Source: Nansenia antarctica (taxonomy: Eukaryota; Chordata; Actinopteri; Argentiniformes; Microstomatidae). From it: a DNA stretch of 64,000 bases. Positions within the stretch are counted from its first letter, which is position 1. Each line of letters starts with the position of its first letter. Of this stretch, positions 29,128 through 41,908 are shown one piece after another. The translations under genes were made by a program, and so were the position numbers. The notes under the pieces are model-generated. The model did no database searches. It worked only from the letters and a program-made list of their open reading frames with translations, and had not been told where the DNA came from. The stretch lies in assembly GCA_963989245.1 (NCBI GenBank), contig OZ022348.1, positions 36,442,615-36,506,614 of the forward strand, written 5' to 3'.

Positions 29128-32100
29128 TTTTCCATTATCGTGCCCGGGCTGGCCTGCTTCTTTGGCGCTTTTCCATATGTCGGCCCGGGTCGGGTCAGGT
29201 CGGCTCGGCTCGCTTCTTTAGCTCCCCTTCGATACCAGGGTCTAAATTTAGACCCGGAATCTTTTTGCCAGGCTGTGTGTGACGTGTGACGCTGCACACC
29301 GTTGATTGGTCAATGGAAATCGTCATCCCATGTTCATAGATTTCTTCGCTAACCGCCATCTTGAAATACCACATTCGCTCTTGGAAAATGTCACTACAGT
29401 TTCTGTAATAGCTTATTAATAAAGATTCGAAAAATTATGCTGACCATCGTATTATCTTAGTTTAATGTCATTTCAATGCATCATAGAACTTTTATTTACA
29501 ACAAGCATAACACAAAAATCGCTATTATGCACCGTCTTTGCCCGTGAATAACACCGGCTGTGAATGTGGTAGAAACACAATACTCCTTTGCTAACTTCAC
29601 CATCGGTATACGGTCATTTTGAGCCCTTAACCACCACGCTGACACCCCGAGAAGTTATGCTTTTAACCGTAAACTCAATGAACCGGGCGTTCACCCTGCC
29701 GCTGCTCCTCGCAGCACCGCTTGCTGCTGGTTGAAAGTCCCGTTGACAGCGGGGGCAGAGAAACGTTTTACCAGGGAATTCGCTCCGCGCTGTCGACGGT
29801 GATAGGAGTGTAGGATCGACACCATTCAAATGGTTTTGGATTCCCTGTCCTCTCCCCTATCCGGACACGTTGGAATTGTTATCCTAACCCACGGTAATCC
29901 AAAGTTATTAACCCGCAAAGCACCGCTTGCTGCTGGATGAAACTCCTGTTGACCGCGCCTGCTGGAGATTGAATGAGCCCCGCGTCAGTCAGCCTTTCCG
30001 TAGAAATACATCGCTCCGTTATATATATATATAACGTTACATGTTCAGGGCTCTACGCTAACCTTTTTCACTAGGAGCACATGTGCTCCTAAATGAAAAA
30101 TGTTAGGGGCACACAAAGAAATTTAGGAGCACAGTGAAAAATGTAATTATAACACGTTTTTATTAGTGATTTTGCAATTTTTGCACCAAAATCACACATT
30201 GGCCCATGCCTACAGCCCTACTAGACGCAGAGTTGATGGCATTGTATTATGGTAACTAGCTGTGTCAAGTTCTCCTGGTTAGCAGCATGTTCATTCATTC
30301 ATCCATGTCATGCCTGTCAGCTAGCAGCTAGCAGCCCAGCCAGGCTTTAGGGCTAGGTCTGTCAGCTAGCAGCCCAGCCAGGCCATGCAGAGGTCTGTCT
30401 CCATGCTGCCCACCTCCCTGCTGCTGGGTCAGGCTACATCAGTCACACACGGTGGCCAGACAACTCCACATCTAGGGGTATTAAACTACCCCACATCCAG
30501 ATGACCAGTCCCCAGCCCCATGCTGCCCGGGGTGGTGACATGTGGAGGTGGCCAGCCCAGCACGGTGCCTCTGCGGCGGCTAGCTGTTAGCACACCACCA
30601 TCCCCGGGGGTCCCACCTCTCTGCCACACTCAAGTACAACATGTTGCATTTTCATGCCATTAGGCAACTTGCTTCCTAGGGTTTCCTAGGATTAGAGATG
30701 CATTTGGACTTCTGGAGTACCTCCACTACTTTCAATGGGTTCTGAAGGTCTGAGAGCTTTCTACTTTCTACCCTGGGTAGTTAACCCTGGTTGTAACCTT
30801 GGGTTCAAATCTGGAGTGTGTGGGACCAAATCTGTAGATGTGGTGAGCTAATGAAGCTAATGAAGCTTGAGATGAGAAAAGGGCGCTTGTCTCTTTAAGG
30901 CCCAGGAGGGAGTTAGCGATTAGCGATGTTAGCTTAGCGCCAGTTTAACAGAAGTAACTTCACTTTTAACATGACTTCCCGTGGTCGTAGCGGGCTGGCT
31001 GACGGCTTAAAATGTGGCCACACGGTTCGCGCAGATTTATTTTTAAAAAACGGTACTCGCACGTGTGCTCGTGAATTTATTTCTCTAGTCGCACAGATGT
31101 ATTTTTAGTCGCAAATGCGAGTGAAATGGTCGCACTGTAGAGCCCTGATGTTTTAAGGCTGATCTGTGCATGATAGTGCTGCATTATGTTGATCTATTTA
31201 TATCGATCTATTCTTGCCAATTCCTTATTACCAGTGGAAAGGGGGATGGCTAAAACACTTTGAATGGAATAGATTAGGACTTGGAGGAAGCATGACACTC
31301 GCGAGTTCATCTCGCTTTTCCCCCCGTTGATGTATTAAACAATCTAAGCTATCTAATCAGAGCAGTTGTTATTGTGTAATATTATTGATGGATGTGCCAT
31401 TTTTGATGGAGAGCAGTGAGCGGATGACTTGATGTGAGCATGTATTTGACTAATGCCGATAATCTTGCTCCGAAACCGGAGCTGTCTACAGCGGATTCAA
31501 ACTATCGTAATTCATGAACTATATGCCCAATCTAAAAAATTCAAAGAGTTTCTGAAAGCAGAGAAGTTGCACTTTTTGAACAGTTGAACTGTACAGAGAT
31601 TCCGACCCGTGTTGAACATCCTATTTTCTTGTCAAATCGTGTATGCTGTGCACCTAATCTATCCTGAGATGACACAACGCATTTAAGATCACAATCCTCA
31701 ATAGATTGATTCCATCGTTTTACCGACAAGAAGATTCTACAATCTATCAGCCTTTCTGTAGAAATACATCGCTCCCTGTATAACGTTATATATCTAACGT
31801 TACATGTTTTAAGGCTGATCTGTGCATGATGGTGCTGCATTTTGACATAATTCTTATCGCATTTCCCCCCGTTGTGCTGTGCCGTTCCGTAGTCCAGAGC
31901 TTCATCATCCCCCTTCTAAAACTGCCATCACCCCTTTCCATCCCTGGCATCATTTTATCAATGAACGTGGTATTATACATATTTACATATTACATATTTG
32001 TTGTTATTTATGGAAGTGTCCGGTTGCTGGAGGAACCAGGACGCCGGCTACACTGCACAGTTTAGCCTGAAATAGAGAGAGTGCTTTACACCCCGAGAAG

Positions 32101-32597
32101 TTATGCTGTGTCAACCGTGATAACAGTGTCGTATCGACACCATTCAAATGGTTTTGGATTCCCTGTCCTCTCCCCTATCCGGACACGTTGGAATTGTTAT
32201 CCTAACCCACGGTAAACCACAGTTATTAACCTGCAAAGGGCACCGTGTTTGTCCGTGAATAACACGGCACACAATGATACTACAGTTCATAAAGCAGACA
32301 AGTGAAGGCAGTGGTTTTAAGGGTTCAAAAAACATGACTTTATTATGTGTACATAGCTTCCTCTCTCTCTTTCTCTTTCTCTCCAAAAAACCACGGTTAA
32401 TAATATACCACATGCCGAGGGAAAGGCATACGATAGCTTCAAGTTCCTCCATGTTGCTGTTGTTGTGGCTGTGTTGTGTCTCGTGAAAATATACGTCACC
32501 ACCATGGCGCGCTGTTATGACGCGTAACTCCGCCTACTATCGCCTACTCCTCCTACTAGTTCCTGGTCTGTTGTGTATAGTGGAAAACCAGAACTGT
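29128..32597. mobile_element. Composite DNA transposon region, possibly Harbinger-like
   Basis: Starts TAGCCCCTTTTCCATTATCG, and near 32575-32597 the opposite strand reads GGTTTTCCACTATACACAAC, a possible pair of diverged TIRs. Inside are duplicated blocks: 29640-29930 recurs at 32090-32250, and 29993-30045 recurs at 31745-31806. A minus-strand start at 32452 reads MEELEAIVCLSLGMWYII then RKRKRERK, weakly like a Harbinger transposase N-terminus. A hAT (30046-31147) is inserted. Limits and class are uncertain. Confidence 0.35.
30046..31147. mobile_element. Non-autonomous hAT-like element, 5-bp target duplication
   Basis: Termini CAGGGCTCTAC (30046) and GTAGAGCCCTG (31147), flanked by ATGTT on both sides (30041-30045 and 31148-31152). 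The related block at about 31796-31820 shows the uninterrupted target (TACATGTTTTAAGG), confirming the 5-bp duplication. The interior contains GACTTCCCGTGGTCGTAG, shared with the hAT at 53179-54155, and no complete transposase. Confidence 0.8.
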
Positions 32598-32664
32598 TCA
32601 AAACAGTCCAGAGCTGGACCAAAGTTGAGAAGCCACTTTCTCACAGATAGGTAACAGATAGGTA
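32296..32664. repeat. 369-bp segment, first copy of a direct duplication
   Basis: Appears identical, base for base and without indels, to 33793-34161 (offset 1497). Each copy precedes a GACA-type minisatellite array. Confidence 0.9.
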
Positions 32665-33340
32665 GTGTTGAATGGGAGGAGGACAGACAGGTAGTGTTGA
32701 ATGGGAGGAGGACAGACAGACAGGTAATGTTGAATGGTAGGAGGACAGACAGACAGGTAGTGTTGAATGGTAGGAGGACAGACAGACAGGTAGTGTTGAA
32801 TGGGAGGAGGACAGACAGACAGGTAGTGTTGAATGGGAGGACAGACAGACAGGTAGTGTTGAATGGTAGTAAGACAGACAGACAGGTAGTGTTGAATGGG
32901 AGGAGGACAGACAGACAGGTAGTGTTGAATGGTAGGACAGACAGACAGGTAGTGTTGAATGGGAGGAGGACAGACAGACAGACAGGTAGTGTTGAATGGG
33001 AGGAGGACAGACAGGTAGTGTTGAATGGTAGGAGGACAGACAGACAGGTAGTGTTGAATGGGAGGAGGACAGACAGACAGGTAGGTAGTGTTGAATGGGA
33101 GGAGGACAGATAGACATACAGGTAGTGTTGAATGGTAGGAGGACAGACAGACAGACAGACAGGTAGTGTTGAATGGGAGGAGGACAGACAGACAGGTAGT
33201 GTTGAATGGGAGGAGGACAGACAGACAGGTAGTGTTGAATGGGAGGACAGACAGACAGGTAGTGTTGAATGGGAGGAGGACAGACAGGTAGTGTTGAATG
33301 GGAGGAGGACAGACAGACAGGTAGTATTGAATGGTAGGAG

Positions 33341-33378
<38 letters not shown>

Positions 33379-33508
33379 TAGGTAGTGTTGAATGGGAGGA
33401 GGACAGACAGACAGACATGTAGTGTTGAATGGGAGGAGGACAGACAGACAGACAGGTAGTGTTGAATGGGAGGAGGACAGACAGACAGGTAGTATTGAAT
33501 GGTAGGAG

Positions 33509-33554
<46 letters not shown>

Positions 33555-33792
33555 TAGGTAGTGTTGAATGGGAGGACAGACAAACAGGTAGGTAGTGTTG
33601 AATGGGAGGAGGACAGACAGACAGACAGGTAGTGTTGAATGGGAGGACAGACAGACAGACAGACAGGTAGTGTTGAATGGGAGGAAGACAGACAGGTAGT
33701 GTTGAATGGGAGGAGGACAGACAGACAGGTAGTGTTGAATGGGAGAAGGACAGACAGACAGGTAGTGTTGAATGGGAGAATGACAGATAGAC
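32665..33792. repeat. Compound 25-37+ bp minisatellite with (GACA)n, array 1
   Basis: Core GTAGTGTTGAATGGGAGGAG followed by GACAGACAGACAG of variable length. Units step in 4-bp increments through the (CAGA) part and by 3-4 bp through GGAG/GGAGGA. Contains (GACA)n expansions at about 33340-33380 and 33505-33555. Confidence 0.95.
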
Positions 33793-34161
33793 AGACAAGT
33801 GAAGGCAGTGGTTTTAAGGGTTCAAAAAACATGACTTTATTATGTGTACATAGCTTCCTCTCTCTCTTTCTCTTTCTCTCCAAAAAACCACGGTTAATAA
33901 TATACCACATGCCGAGGGAAAGGCATACGATAGCTTCAAGTTCCTCCATGTTGCTGTTGTTGTGGCTGTGTTGTGTCTCGTGAAAATATACGTCACCACC
34001 ATGGCGCGCTGTTATGACGCGTAACTCCGCCTACTATCGCCTACTCCTCCTACTAGTTCCTGGTCTGTTGTGTATAGTGGAAAACCAGAACTGTTCAAAA
34101 CAGTCCAGAGCTGGACCAAAGTTGAGAAGCCACTTTCTCACAGATAGGTAACAGATAGGTA
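33793..34161. repeat. 369-bp segment, second copy
   Basis: Direct duplicate of 32296-32664; includes the same minus-strand MEELEAIV.. start. Confidence 0.9.
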
Positions 34162-37128
34162 GTGTTGAATGGGAGGAGGACAGACAGACAGGTAGTGTTG
34201 AATGGGAGGAGGACAGACAGGTAGTGTTGAATGGGAGGAGGACAGACAAACAGGTAGTGTTGAATGGGAGGAGGACAGACAGACAGGTAGTGTTGAATGG
34301 GAGGACAGACAGACAGGTAGTGTTGAATGGGAGGAGGACAGACAAACAGGTAGTGTTGAATGGGAGGAGGACAGACAGACAGGTAGTGTTGAATGGGAGG
34401 ACAGACAGACAGGTAGTGTTGAATGGTAGTAAGACAGACAGACAGGTAGTGTTGAATGGGAGGAGGACAGACAGACAGGTAGTGTTGAATGGGAGGAGGA
34501 CAGACAGACAGACAGGTAGTGTTGAATGGGAGGAGGACAGACAGGTAGTGTTGAATGGGAGGAGGACAGACAGACAGACAGGTAGTGTTGAATGGGAGGA
34601 GGACAGACAGACAGGTAGTGTTGAATGGTAGGAGGACAGACAGACAGGTAGTGTTGAATGGGAGGACAGACATACAGACAGGTAGTGTTGAATGGGAGGA
34701 GGACAGACAGACAGACAGGTAGTGTTGAATGGGAGGAGGACAGACAGACAGGTAGTGTTGAATGGGAGGAGGACAGACAGACAGGTAGTGTTGAATGGGA
34801 GGAGGACAGACAGACAGGTAGTGTTGAATGGGAGGACAGACAGACAGGTAGTGTTGAATGGGAGGAGGACAGACAGGTAGTGTTGAATGGGAGGAGGACA
34901 GACAGACAGGTAGTATTGAATGGTAGGAGGACAGACAGACAGACAGATAGGTAGTATTGAATGGGAGGAGGACAGACAGACAGACAGGTAGTGTTGAATG
35001 GGAGGAGGACAGACAGACAGACAGGTAGTGTTGAATGGGAGGACAGACAGACAGGTAGGTAGTGTTGAATGGGAGGACAGACAGACAGGTAGGTAGTGTT
35101 GAATGGGAGGACAGACAGACAGGTAGTGTTGAATGGGAGGACAGACAGACAGGTAGTGTTGAATGGTAGGAGGACAGACAGACAGACAGGTAGTGTTGAA
35201 TGGTAGGAGGACAGACAGGTAGTGTTGAATGGTAGGACAGACAGACAGGTAGGTAGTGTTGAATGGGAGGAGGACAGACAGACAGACAGGTAGTGTTGAA
35301 TGGGAGGACAGACAGACAGGTAGGTAGTGTTGAATGGGAGGAGGACAGACAGGTAGTGTTGAATGGGAGGACAGACAGACAGACAGGTAGTGTTGAATGG
35401 GAGGAGGACAGACAGACAGACAGGTAGTGTTGAATGGGAGGACAGACAGACAGACAGGTAGTGTTGAATGGTAGGAGGACAGACAGACAGGTAGTGTTGA
35501 ATGGGAGGACAGACAGACAGACATGTAGTGTTGAATGGGAGGAGGACAGACAGACAGACAGGTAGTGTTGAATGGGAGGAGGACAGACAGGTAGTGTTGA
35601 ATGGGAGGAGGACAGACAGACAGGTAGTGTTGAATGGGAGGAGGACAGACAGCCAGACAGGTAGTGTTGAATGGGAGGAGGACAGACAGGTAGTGTTGAA
35701 TGGGAGGACAGACAGACAGGTAGTGTTGAATGGGAGGAGGACAGACAGGTAGTGTTGAATGGGAGGACAGACAGGTAGTGTTGAATGGGAGGAGGACAGA
35801 CAGACAGGTAGTGTTGAATGGTAGGAGGACAGACAGACAGACAGGTAGTGTTGAATGGGAGGACAGACAGACAGGTAGTGTTGAATGGGAGGAGGACAGA
35901 CAGGTAGTGTTGAATGGGAGGACAGACAGACAGGTAGTGTTGAATGGGAGGAGGACAGACAGGTAGTGTTGAATGGGAGGACAGACAAACAGGTAGGTAG
36001 TGTTGAATGGGAGGAGGACAGACAGACAGGTAGTGTTGAATGGGAGGAAGACAGACAGGTAGTGTTGAATGGGAGGAGGACAGACAGACAGGTAGTGTTG
36101 AATGGGAGGAAGACAGACAGGTAGGTAGTGTTGAATGGTAGGACAGACAGACAGGTAGTGTTGAATGGGAGGAGGACAGACAGGTAGTGTTGAATGGGAG
36201 GACAGACAAACAGGTAGGTAGTGTTGAATGGGAGGAGGACAGACAGACAGGTAGTGTTGAATGGGAGGAGGACAGACAGGTAGTGTTGAATGGGAGGACA
36301 GACAAACAGGTAGGTAGTGTTGAATGGGAGGAGGACAGACAGACAGGTAGTGTTGAATGGGAGGAAGACAGACAGACAGGTAGTGTTGAATGGTAGGAGG
36401 ACAGACGGACAGACAGGTAGTGTTGAATGGGAGGAGGACAGACAGACAGGTAGTGTTGAATGGGAGGAGGACAGACAGGTAGGTAGTGTTGAATGGTAGG
36501 AGGACAGACAGACAGACAGGTAGGTAGTGTTGAATGGTAGGAGGACAGACAGACAGACAGGTAGTGTTGAATGGGAGGAGGACAGACAGACAGGTAGTGT
36601 TGAATGGGAGGACAGACAGGTAGGTAGTGTTGAATGGGAGGACAGACAGACAGGTAGTGTTGAATGGGAGGAGGACAGACAGGTAGTGTTGAATGGGAGG
36701 ACAGACAGACAGACAGACAGGTAGTGTTGAATGGGAGGAGGACAGACAGACAGGTAGTGTTGAATGGTAGGAGGACAGACAGACAGACAGGTAGTGTTGA
36801 ATGGGAGGAGGACAGACAGACAGGTAGTGTTGAATGGGAGGACAGACAGGTAGTGTTGAATGGGAGGACAGACAGACAGGTAGTGTTGAATGGGAGGACA
36901 GACAGACAGACAGACAGGTAGTGTTGAATGGGAGGAGGACAGACAGACAGGTAGTGTTGAATGGGAGGACAGACAGACATGTAGTGTTGAATGGGAGGAG
37001 GACAGACAGGTAGTGTTGAATGGTAGGAGGACAGACAGACAGGTAGTGTTGAATGGGAGGAGGACAGACAGGTAGTGTTGAATGGGAGGACAGACAGACA
37101 GGTAGTGTTGAATGGGAGGACAGACAGG
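34162..37128. repeat. Compound GACA minisatellite, array 2, about 3 kb
   Basis: Same unit as array 1, about 100 copies. The minus strand yields apparent frames of 1036, 1024 and 616 codons ([14 protein letters not shown] repeats) in all three frames. They follow from stop-free repeat units and are not genes. Confidence 0.95.
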
Positions 37129-37394
37129 TAGAGGCTGTCAACAACTTTTGACTTCAGTTCATGCAACAAATGTCCCCATTGGCATGGAAGTACCTCAGGG
37201 TCATAGAAAAACGTTTATCCAAAGACACAAGTGAGATCTGCTTTTTATTTTCAAAATGGCCGCCAACAATACATCACAGCCCATTGGCAATTACCACACC
37301 CCATATATTTGCTACTATTATTAAGGTGCTGCTGATGTCGTCCACCTTTTTTTCAAAGTAGGTGACAAAGTCAGGATAACCCTCACTCCTGAGA

Positions 37395-37396
<2 letters not shown>
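37129..37396. other. Spacer with a LINE-like scrap
   Basis: The minus strand near 37390-37320 reads YPDFVTYFEKKVDDISSTLI, resembling the ORF2 linker of L2-like LINEs (compare FMDFFHTKVDSIHQQLL at about 42370). Nothing else is recognised. Confidence 0.35.
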
Positions 37397-37829
<433 letters not shown>

Positions 37830-37994
37830 ATTCTACTGGGAGTCTAGAAGCCAACCTGGCTAGCTGGGGAGGGTGATGGCGGGGGATCCCTTCTCTATCG
37901 CTGGCATGTCATGTGACCTCCATAGCTGCCCCCCCGAGCTAACCCTGACCCCTGACCCCGCTACCACTGCCCCCTGCCCTTATCTAGAACCATG

Positions 37995-37995
<1 letters not shown>

Positions 37996-38027
<32 letters not shown>

Positions 38028-38122
38028 TCCAGGGGTTCCTCTGAGAGAAGTTGTTCTACTGGTCGTCCTGATAGGCATATCTATACTAACCGCCGGCTGA
38101 TAGACTCCAGAACAACGGTCCC

Positions 38123-38211
<89 letters not shown>

Positions 38212-38231
38212 ATCTATGCGTGTGTGTAAGT
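37996..38231. repeat. (GT)n microsatellites
   Basis: 37996-38026 and 38124-38231, separated by 97 bp of unassigned sequence. Confidence 0.95.
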
Positions 38232-38536
38232 GTGTAAGTTAAGCCATCAGAAATCTCTATTTTGTGTGCTACGAAATGTCAGACTCAGTCAGTGTATGTG
38301 TGTGTGTGTGTGTGTCTATGAGTGTATGAGTGTGAGAGCAGGGGAGGGAGGGGGGGGGATATGCAAGCGTAATCTGTCCTGGGCTCAGATGTGGGTCAGC
38401 AGCCATGGCTGTACAGCAGAGACACATGAGGAGGACAGACTCTCTCTTACAGGAAGCAGGCCATGCTCAGGATTCTGATGCAGAACGGACCAGAACACAC
38501 CAGAACTTTACAGAGTTCTAGAATTAGAGTTGGAGG

Positions 38537-38640
38537 GCAAGGCAAGTTTATTTATGTAACACATGTCATACAACAAGGGGCAATTCAAAGCGCTTTACAT
38601 ATAGCATGTATGAAGGGCTATAATTAGATTGCATACTAGG
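38537..38640. repeat. Dispersed repeat, GGCAAGGCAAGTTTATTTAT type
   Basis: GGCAAGGCAAG, then CAATTCAAAGCGCTTTACAT, a common fish interspersed repeat end. A second copy is at 55797-55870. Confidence 0.7.
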
Positions 38641-38719
38641 CTAGTTCTAGAATGAAAGTGTGAGGCCTAGAATTATATAAGACCTCCATTCTAAAAGGAG
38701 TGCTGGCTGTAGATATCAA

Positions 38720-39006
38720 CAGTTTCAGTTTCAAGTGACATTGACAAGACAATAAAGCAAAAGGCAAGATAAGTCAAGATAAAAAGTGACAACAGTACAA
38801 GACGTAAGTGACAAATAAGACAGGATACAATTAACAGTACAAATAGATAATGAAATAAATAGTACTAACATAGTAATGAATATCGCACTCGGTGGCAGTG
38901 TGAGGTAGTATTGGGTAAAGTGGCTGTGAGCTTAAGGTTTAGGTAGTCTGTATACATGGCTGTGTGCTTGGGGATGATAGTCATTTGTCTACAGTGGGTT
39001 GTTTAT
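38720..39006 (-). mobile_element. LINE 3' UTR fragment
   Basis: Shares GTACAAGACGTAAGTGACAA.. and CAGTACAAATAGATAATGAA with 40040-40200. Both contain the TATTGCACTCGGTGGCAGTG segment. Probably the 3' UTR of a minus-strand LINE. Confidence 0.55.
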
Positions 39007-39645
39007 GAGCCTGTTCGCCTGGGGGAAGTAGCTGTTGGTTAGCCTGGGGGAGGTAGCTGTTGGTTAGTCTGGGGGAAGTAGCTGTTGGTTAGCCTGGGGG
39101 AAGTAGCTGTTGGTTAGTCTGGGGGAAGTAGCTGTTGGTTAGCCTGGGGGAGGTAGCTGTTGGTTAGCCTGGGGGAGGTAGCTGTTGGTTAGCCTGGGGG
39201 AGGTAGCTGTTGGTTAGCCTGGGGGAAGTAGCTGTTGGTTAGTCTGGGGGAAGTAGCTGTTGGTTAGCCTGGGGGAAGTAGCTGTTGGTTAGTCTGGGGG
39301 AAGTAGCTGTTGGTTAGTCTGGGGAAAGTAGCTGTTGGTTAGTCTGGGGAAAGTAGCTGTTGGTTAGTCTGGGGGAGGTAGCTGTTGGTTAGCCTGGGGG
39401 AAGTAGCTGTTGGTTAGCCTGGGGGAAGTAGCTGTTGGTTAGTCTGGGGGAAGTAGCTGTTGGTTAGTCTGGGGGAAGTAGCTGTTGGTTAGTCTGGGGA
39501 AAGTAGCTGTTGGTTAGTCTGGGGGAGGTAGCTGTTGGTTAGCCTGGGGGAAGTAGCTGTTGGTTAGTCTGGGGGAAGTAGCTGTTGGTTAGCCTGGGGG
39601 AAGTAGCTGTTGGTTAGTCTGGGGGAGGTAGCTGTTGGTTAGCCT
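39007..39645. repeat. 25-bp minisatellite, about 25 copies
   Basis: Unit AGCTGTTGGTTAGCCTGGGG plus GAAGT, with AGTCTG and GAGGT variants arranged in short repeated patterns. It lies between two LINE 3' UTR-like segments and likely arose from one of them. Confidence 0.95.
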
Positions 39646-40210
39646 CTGAGTTTTGGCCCTGAGGGGCTTCGCCTTTTGGACGGCATCGGTTCAAACAGAC
39701 TGTGGTTGGAGGGGGCTGGGATCTCTGATGATCCTCCGGGCTTTGCTGACACATCCTTCGGGCTTTGCTGACACACACACAGATGTGTGTGTGGGTGTGC
39801 ATGCTCGCGTGTCTGTGCATTGAGCTCTGGGCAGTGTGTGAAGAGCTGGTAAATGAGATATTGCGATGAGGCCTCTACCCTTTTAACTGCTCCTGCTGCT
39901 GGGTGAGGAGGCGTGGGTGCATACTGTGCAGTGGTTTCAAGTTCAAGTTTTATTGTTACGTTACATGACACAAGTGTAAGAGAGTCTTAGGCTCTGGTTC
40001 TTGACATTGCAGCACAAGACAGTGAGGCAAAAGTCAAGATAAAATAATAGTGACAATAGTACAAGACATAAGTGACAAATAAGACAGGATACAATTAACA
40101 GTACAAATAGATAATGAAATAAATAGAGCAAGTAGCATGGTATGGTAAGTATGAGTCATGAGTCATGACTATTGCACTCGGTGGCAGTGGGTGTGTGACT
40201 GGCTTACGGT
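39646..40210 (-). mobile_element. LINE 3' UTR fragments
   Basis: 39646-39775 has TCTGATGATCCTCCGGGCTTTGCTGACAC repeated partly, typical of a fish LINE 3' UTR. 39945-40200 duplicates 38720-38900. No ORF survives. Confidence 0.5.
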
Positions 40211-40309
40211 TTAGCTGTCAGAACCATGTTGTGTGTGTGTTTGTTTGCGTGACAGCGACGACGCTGCTGGATCCTGGATCTGTGCATCGGTGTGCAGGAA
40301 GAACAACGG

Positions 40310-40403
40310 ACGGCGCAGGAGCCAGACCAGACTAGATGATCGTGGAGTGAAGATATTATTAAAACGGACGTGACTCATCTAGTCTGGTCTGGCGCCTGCG
40401 CCG
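40310..40403. repeat. Inverted repeat, about 29-bp arms
   Basis: The left arm ACGGCGCAGGAGCCAGACCA.. (40310-40338) pairs with the right arm ending ..CTGGCGCCTGCGCCGT (40375-40403), with one mismatch and a ~36-nt loop. It lies at the 5' edge of the plus-strand LINE. Confidence 0.8.
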
Positions 40404-40539
40404 TGCATCCTGATACAAGTTCGCTTACTCGGACATCATCAGTACAAACCTCACCTTGCCCTATCGACCTGAGGTCCCTGACCTGTGTGGACAGTGCTGT
40501 TGTTTTTCCCTCCTCCTCTACATTCCCAGCATCTACGAA

Positions 40540-41090
40540 CAACACCGCAATGTTTATGCTGTTGAACTCCTGCTCCCTGAACAATAAAGCACTACTCATC
40601 CACGACATCATCACTGACAGAAGCATTGACATTCTATGCTGAACAGAGACCTGGCAAAATCAGTAGGATTTCATCACACTCAATCAAGCCACACTTCAGC
40701 CTATGTGTATATCCAGAAGCCCCGCTCACTGGGTCGTGGTGGTGGACTGGCTATTACCCACCGAGCCAACACATGGCTAAGGAGCTCCCAGTGCCTACTA
40801 CCACCTCGTTTGAGTGTGTTGTCATCAAACTGTCTGGGTCTGCTCCACTCCAGGTGTCCCTCATTTACCGCCCACCCAAAGCCTCCACTACCTTCATGAC
40901 TGAGCTATCTGAGTTGCTCACCTCTCTCTGCTCCATGTCTCCATTCACTCTACTGCTCGGTGATTTCAACATCCATGTAGACTCCAGCAACTGCAAGTTT
41001 GCTGCTGCATTTCTGTCACTCACACTGAAACACACTGGACTGCTTCAACATCACCCAACATGTCCAAGGTCCCACCCACACCAAATGCCC
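40540..41090 (+). pseudogene. LINE apurinic-type endonuclease domain, broken
   Basis: Begins MLLNSCSLNNKALLIHDIIT, then stop/frameshift after RSIDILC. It continues as FECVVIKLSGSAPLQVSLIY-RPPK and LLLGDFNIHVDSS. The GDFN motif and the RPPK block are signatures of the LINE EEP endonuclease. The C-terminal SDHxP motif is lost where the minisatellite starts. Confidence 0.75.
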
Positions 41091-41094
41091 CCAG

Positions 41095-41905
41095 ATTCAA
41101 CCCTGATCTCCTTCCCCCACCCTGCCCCCTGATTCAACCCTGATCTCCTTCCCCCACCCTGCCCCCTGATTCAACCCTGATCTCCTTCCCCCACCCTGCC
41201 CCCTGATTCAACCCTGATGTCCTTCCCCCACCCTGCCCCCCTTCCCCCACCCTGCCCCCTGATTCAACCCTGATCTCCTTCCCCCACCCTGCCCCCTGGT
41301 TCAACCCTGATCTCCTTCCCCCACCCTGCCCCCCTTCCCCCACCCTGCCCCCTGGTTCAACCCTGATCTCCTTCCCCCACCCTGCCCCCTGGTTCAACCC
41401 TGATCTCCTTCCCCCACCCTGCCCCCTGGTTCAACCCTGATCTCCTTCCCCCACCCTGCCCCCTGGTTCAACCCTGATCTCCTTCCCCCACCCTGCCCCC
41501 TGATTCAGCCCTGATCTCCTTCCCCCACCCTGCCCCCTGGTTCAACCCTGATCTCCTTCCCCCACCCTGCCCCCTGATTCAGCCCTGATCTCCTTCCCCC
41601 ACCCTGCCCCCTGGTTCAACCCTGATCTCCTTCCCCCACCCTGCCCCCTGGTTCAACCCTGATCTCCTTCCCCCACCCTGCCCCCTGGTTCAACCCTGAT
41701 CTCCTTCCCCCACCCTGCCCCCTGATTCAGCCCTGATCTCCTTCCCCCACCCTGCCCCCTGGTTCAACCCTGATCTCCTTCCCCCACCCTGCCCCCTGAT
41801 TCAGCCCTGATCTCCTTCCCCCACCCTGCCCCCTGATTCAACCCTGATCTCCTTCCCCCACCCTTCCCTCCTGATTCAACCCTGATCTCCTTCCCCCACC
41901 CTGCC
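41095..41905. repeat. 37-bp minisatellite in LINE, about 22 copies
   Basis: Unit CCTGATCTCCTTCCCCCACC plus CTGCCCCCTGGTTCAAC (or GATTCAAC/GATTCAGC). It begins within the LINE reading frame, so the unit is of LINE origin. Confidence 0.95.
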
Positions 41906-41908
41906 CCC

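Noticed and set aside
34034..37144. Minus-strand open frames of 1036, 1024 and 616 codons with PFNTTCLSV repeats
   Set aside because: They coincide exactly with the GACA minisatellite, are open in all three frames, and have no non-repeat domain; a by-product of stop-free repeat units.
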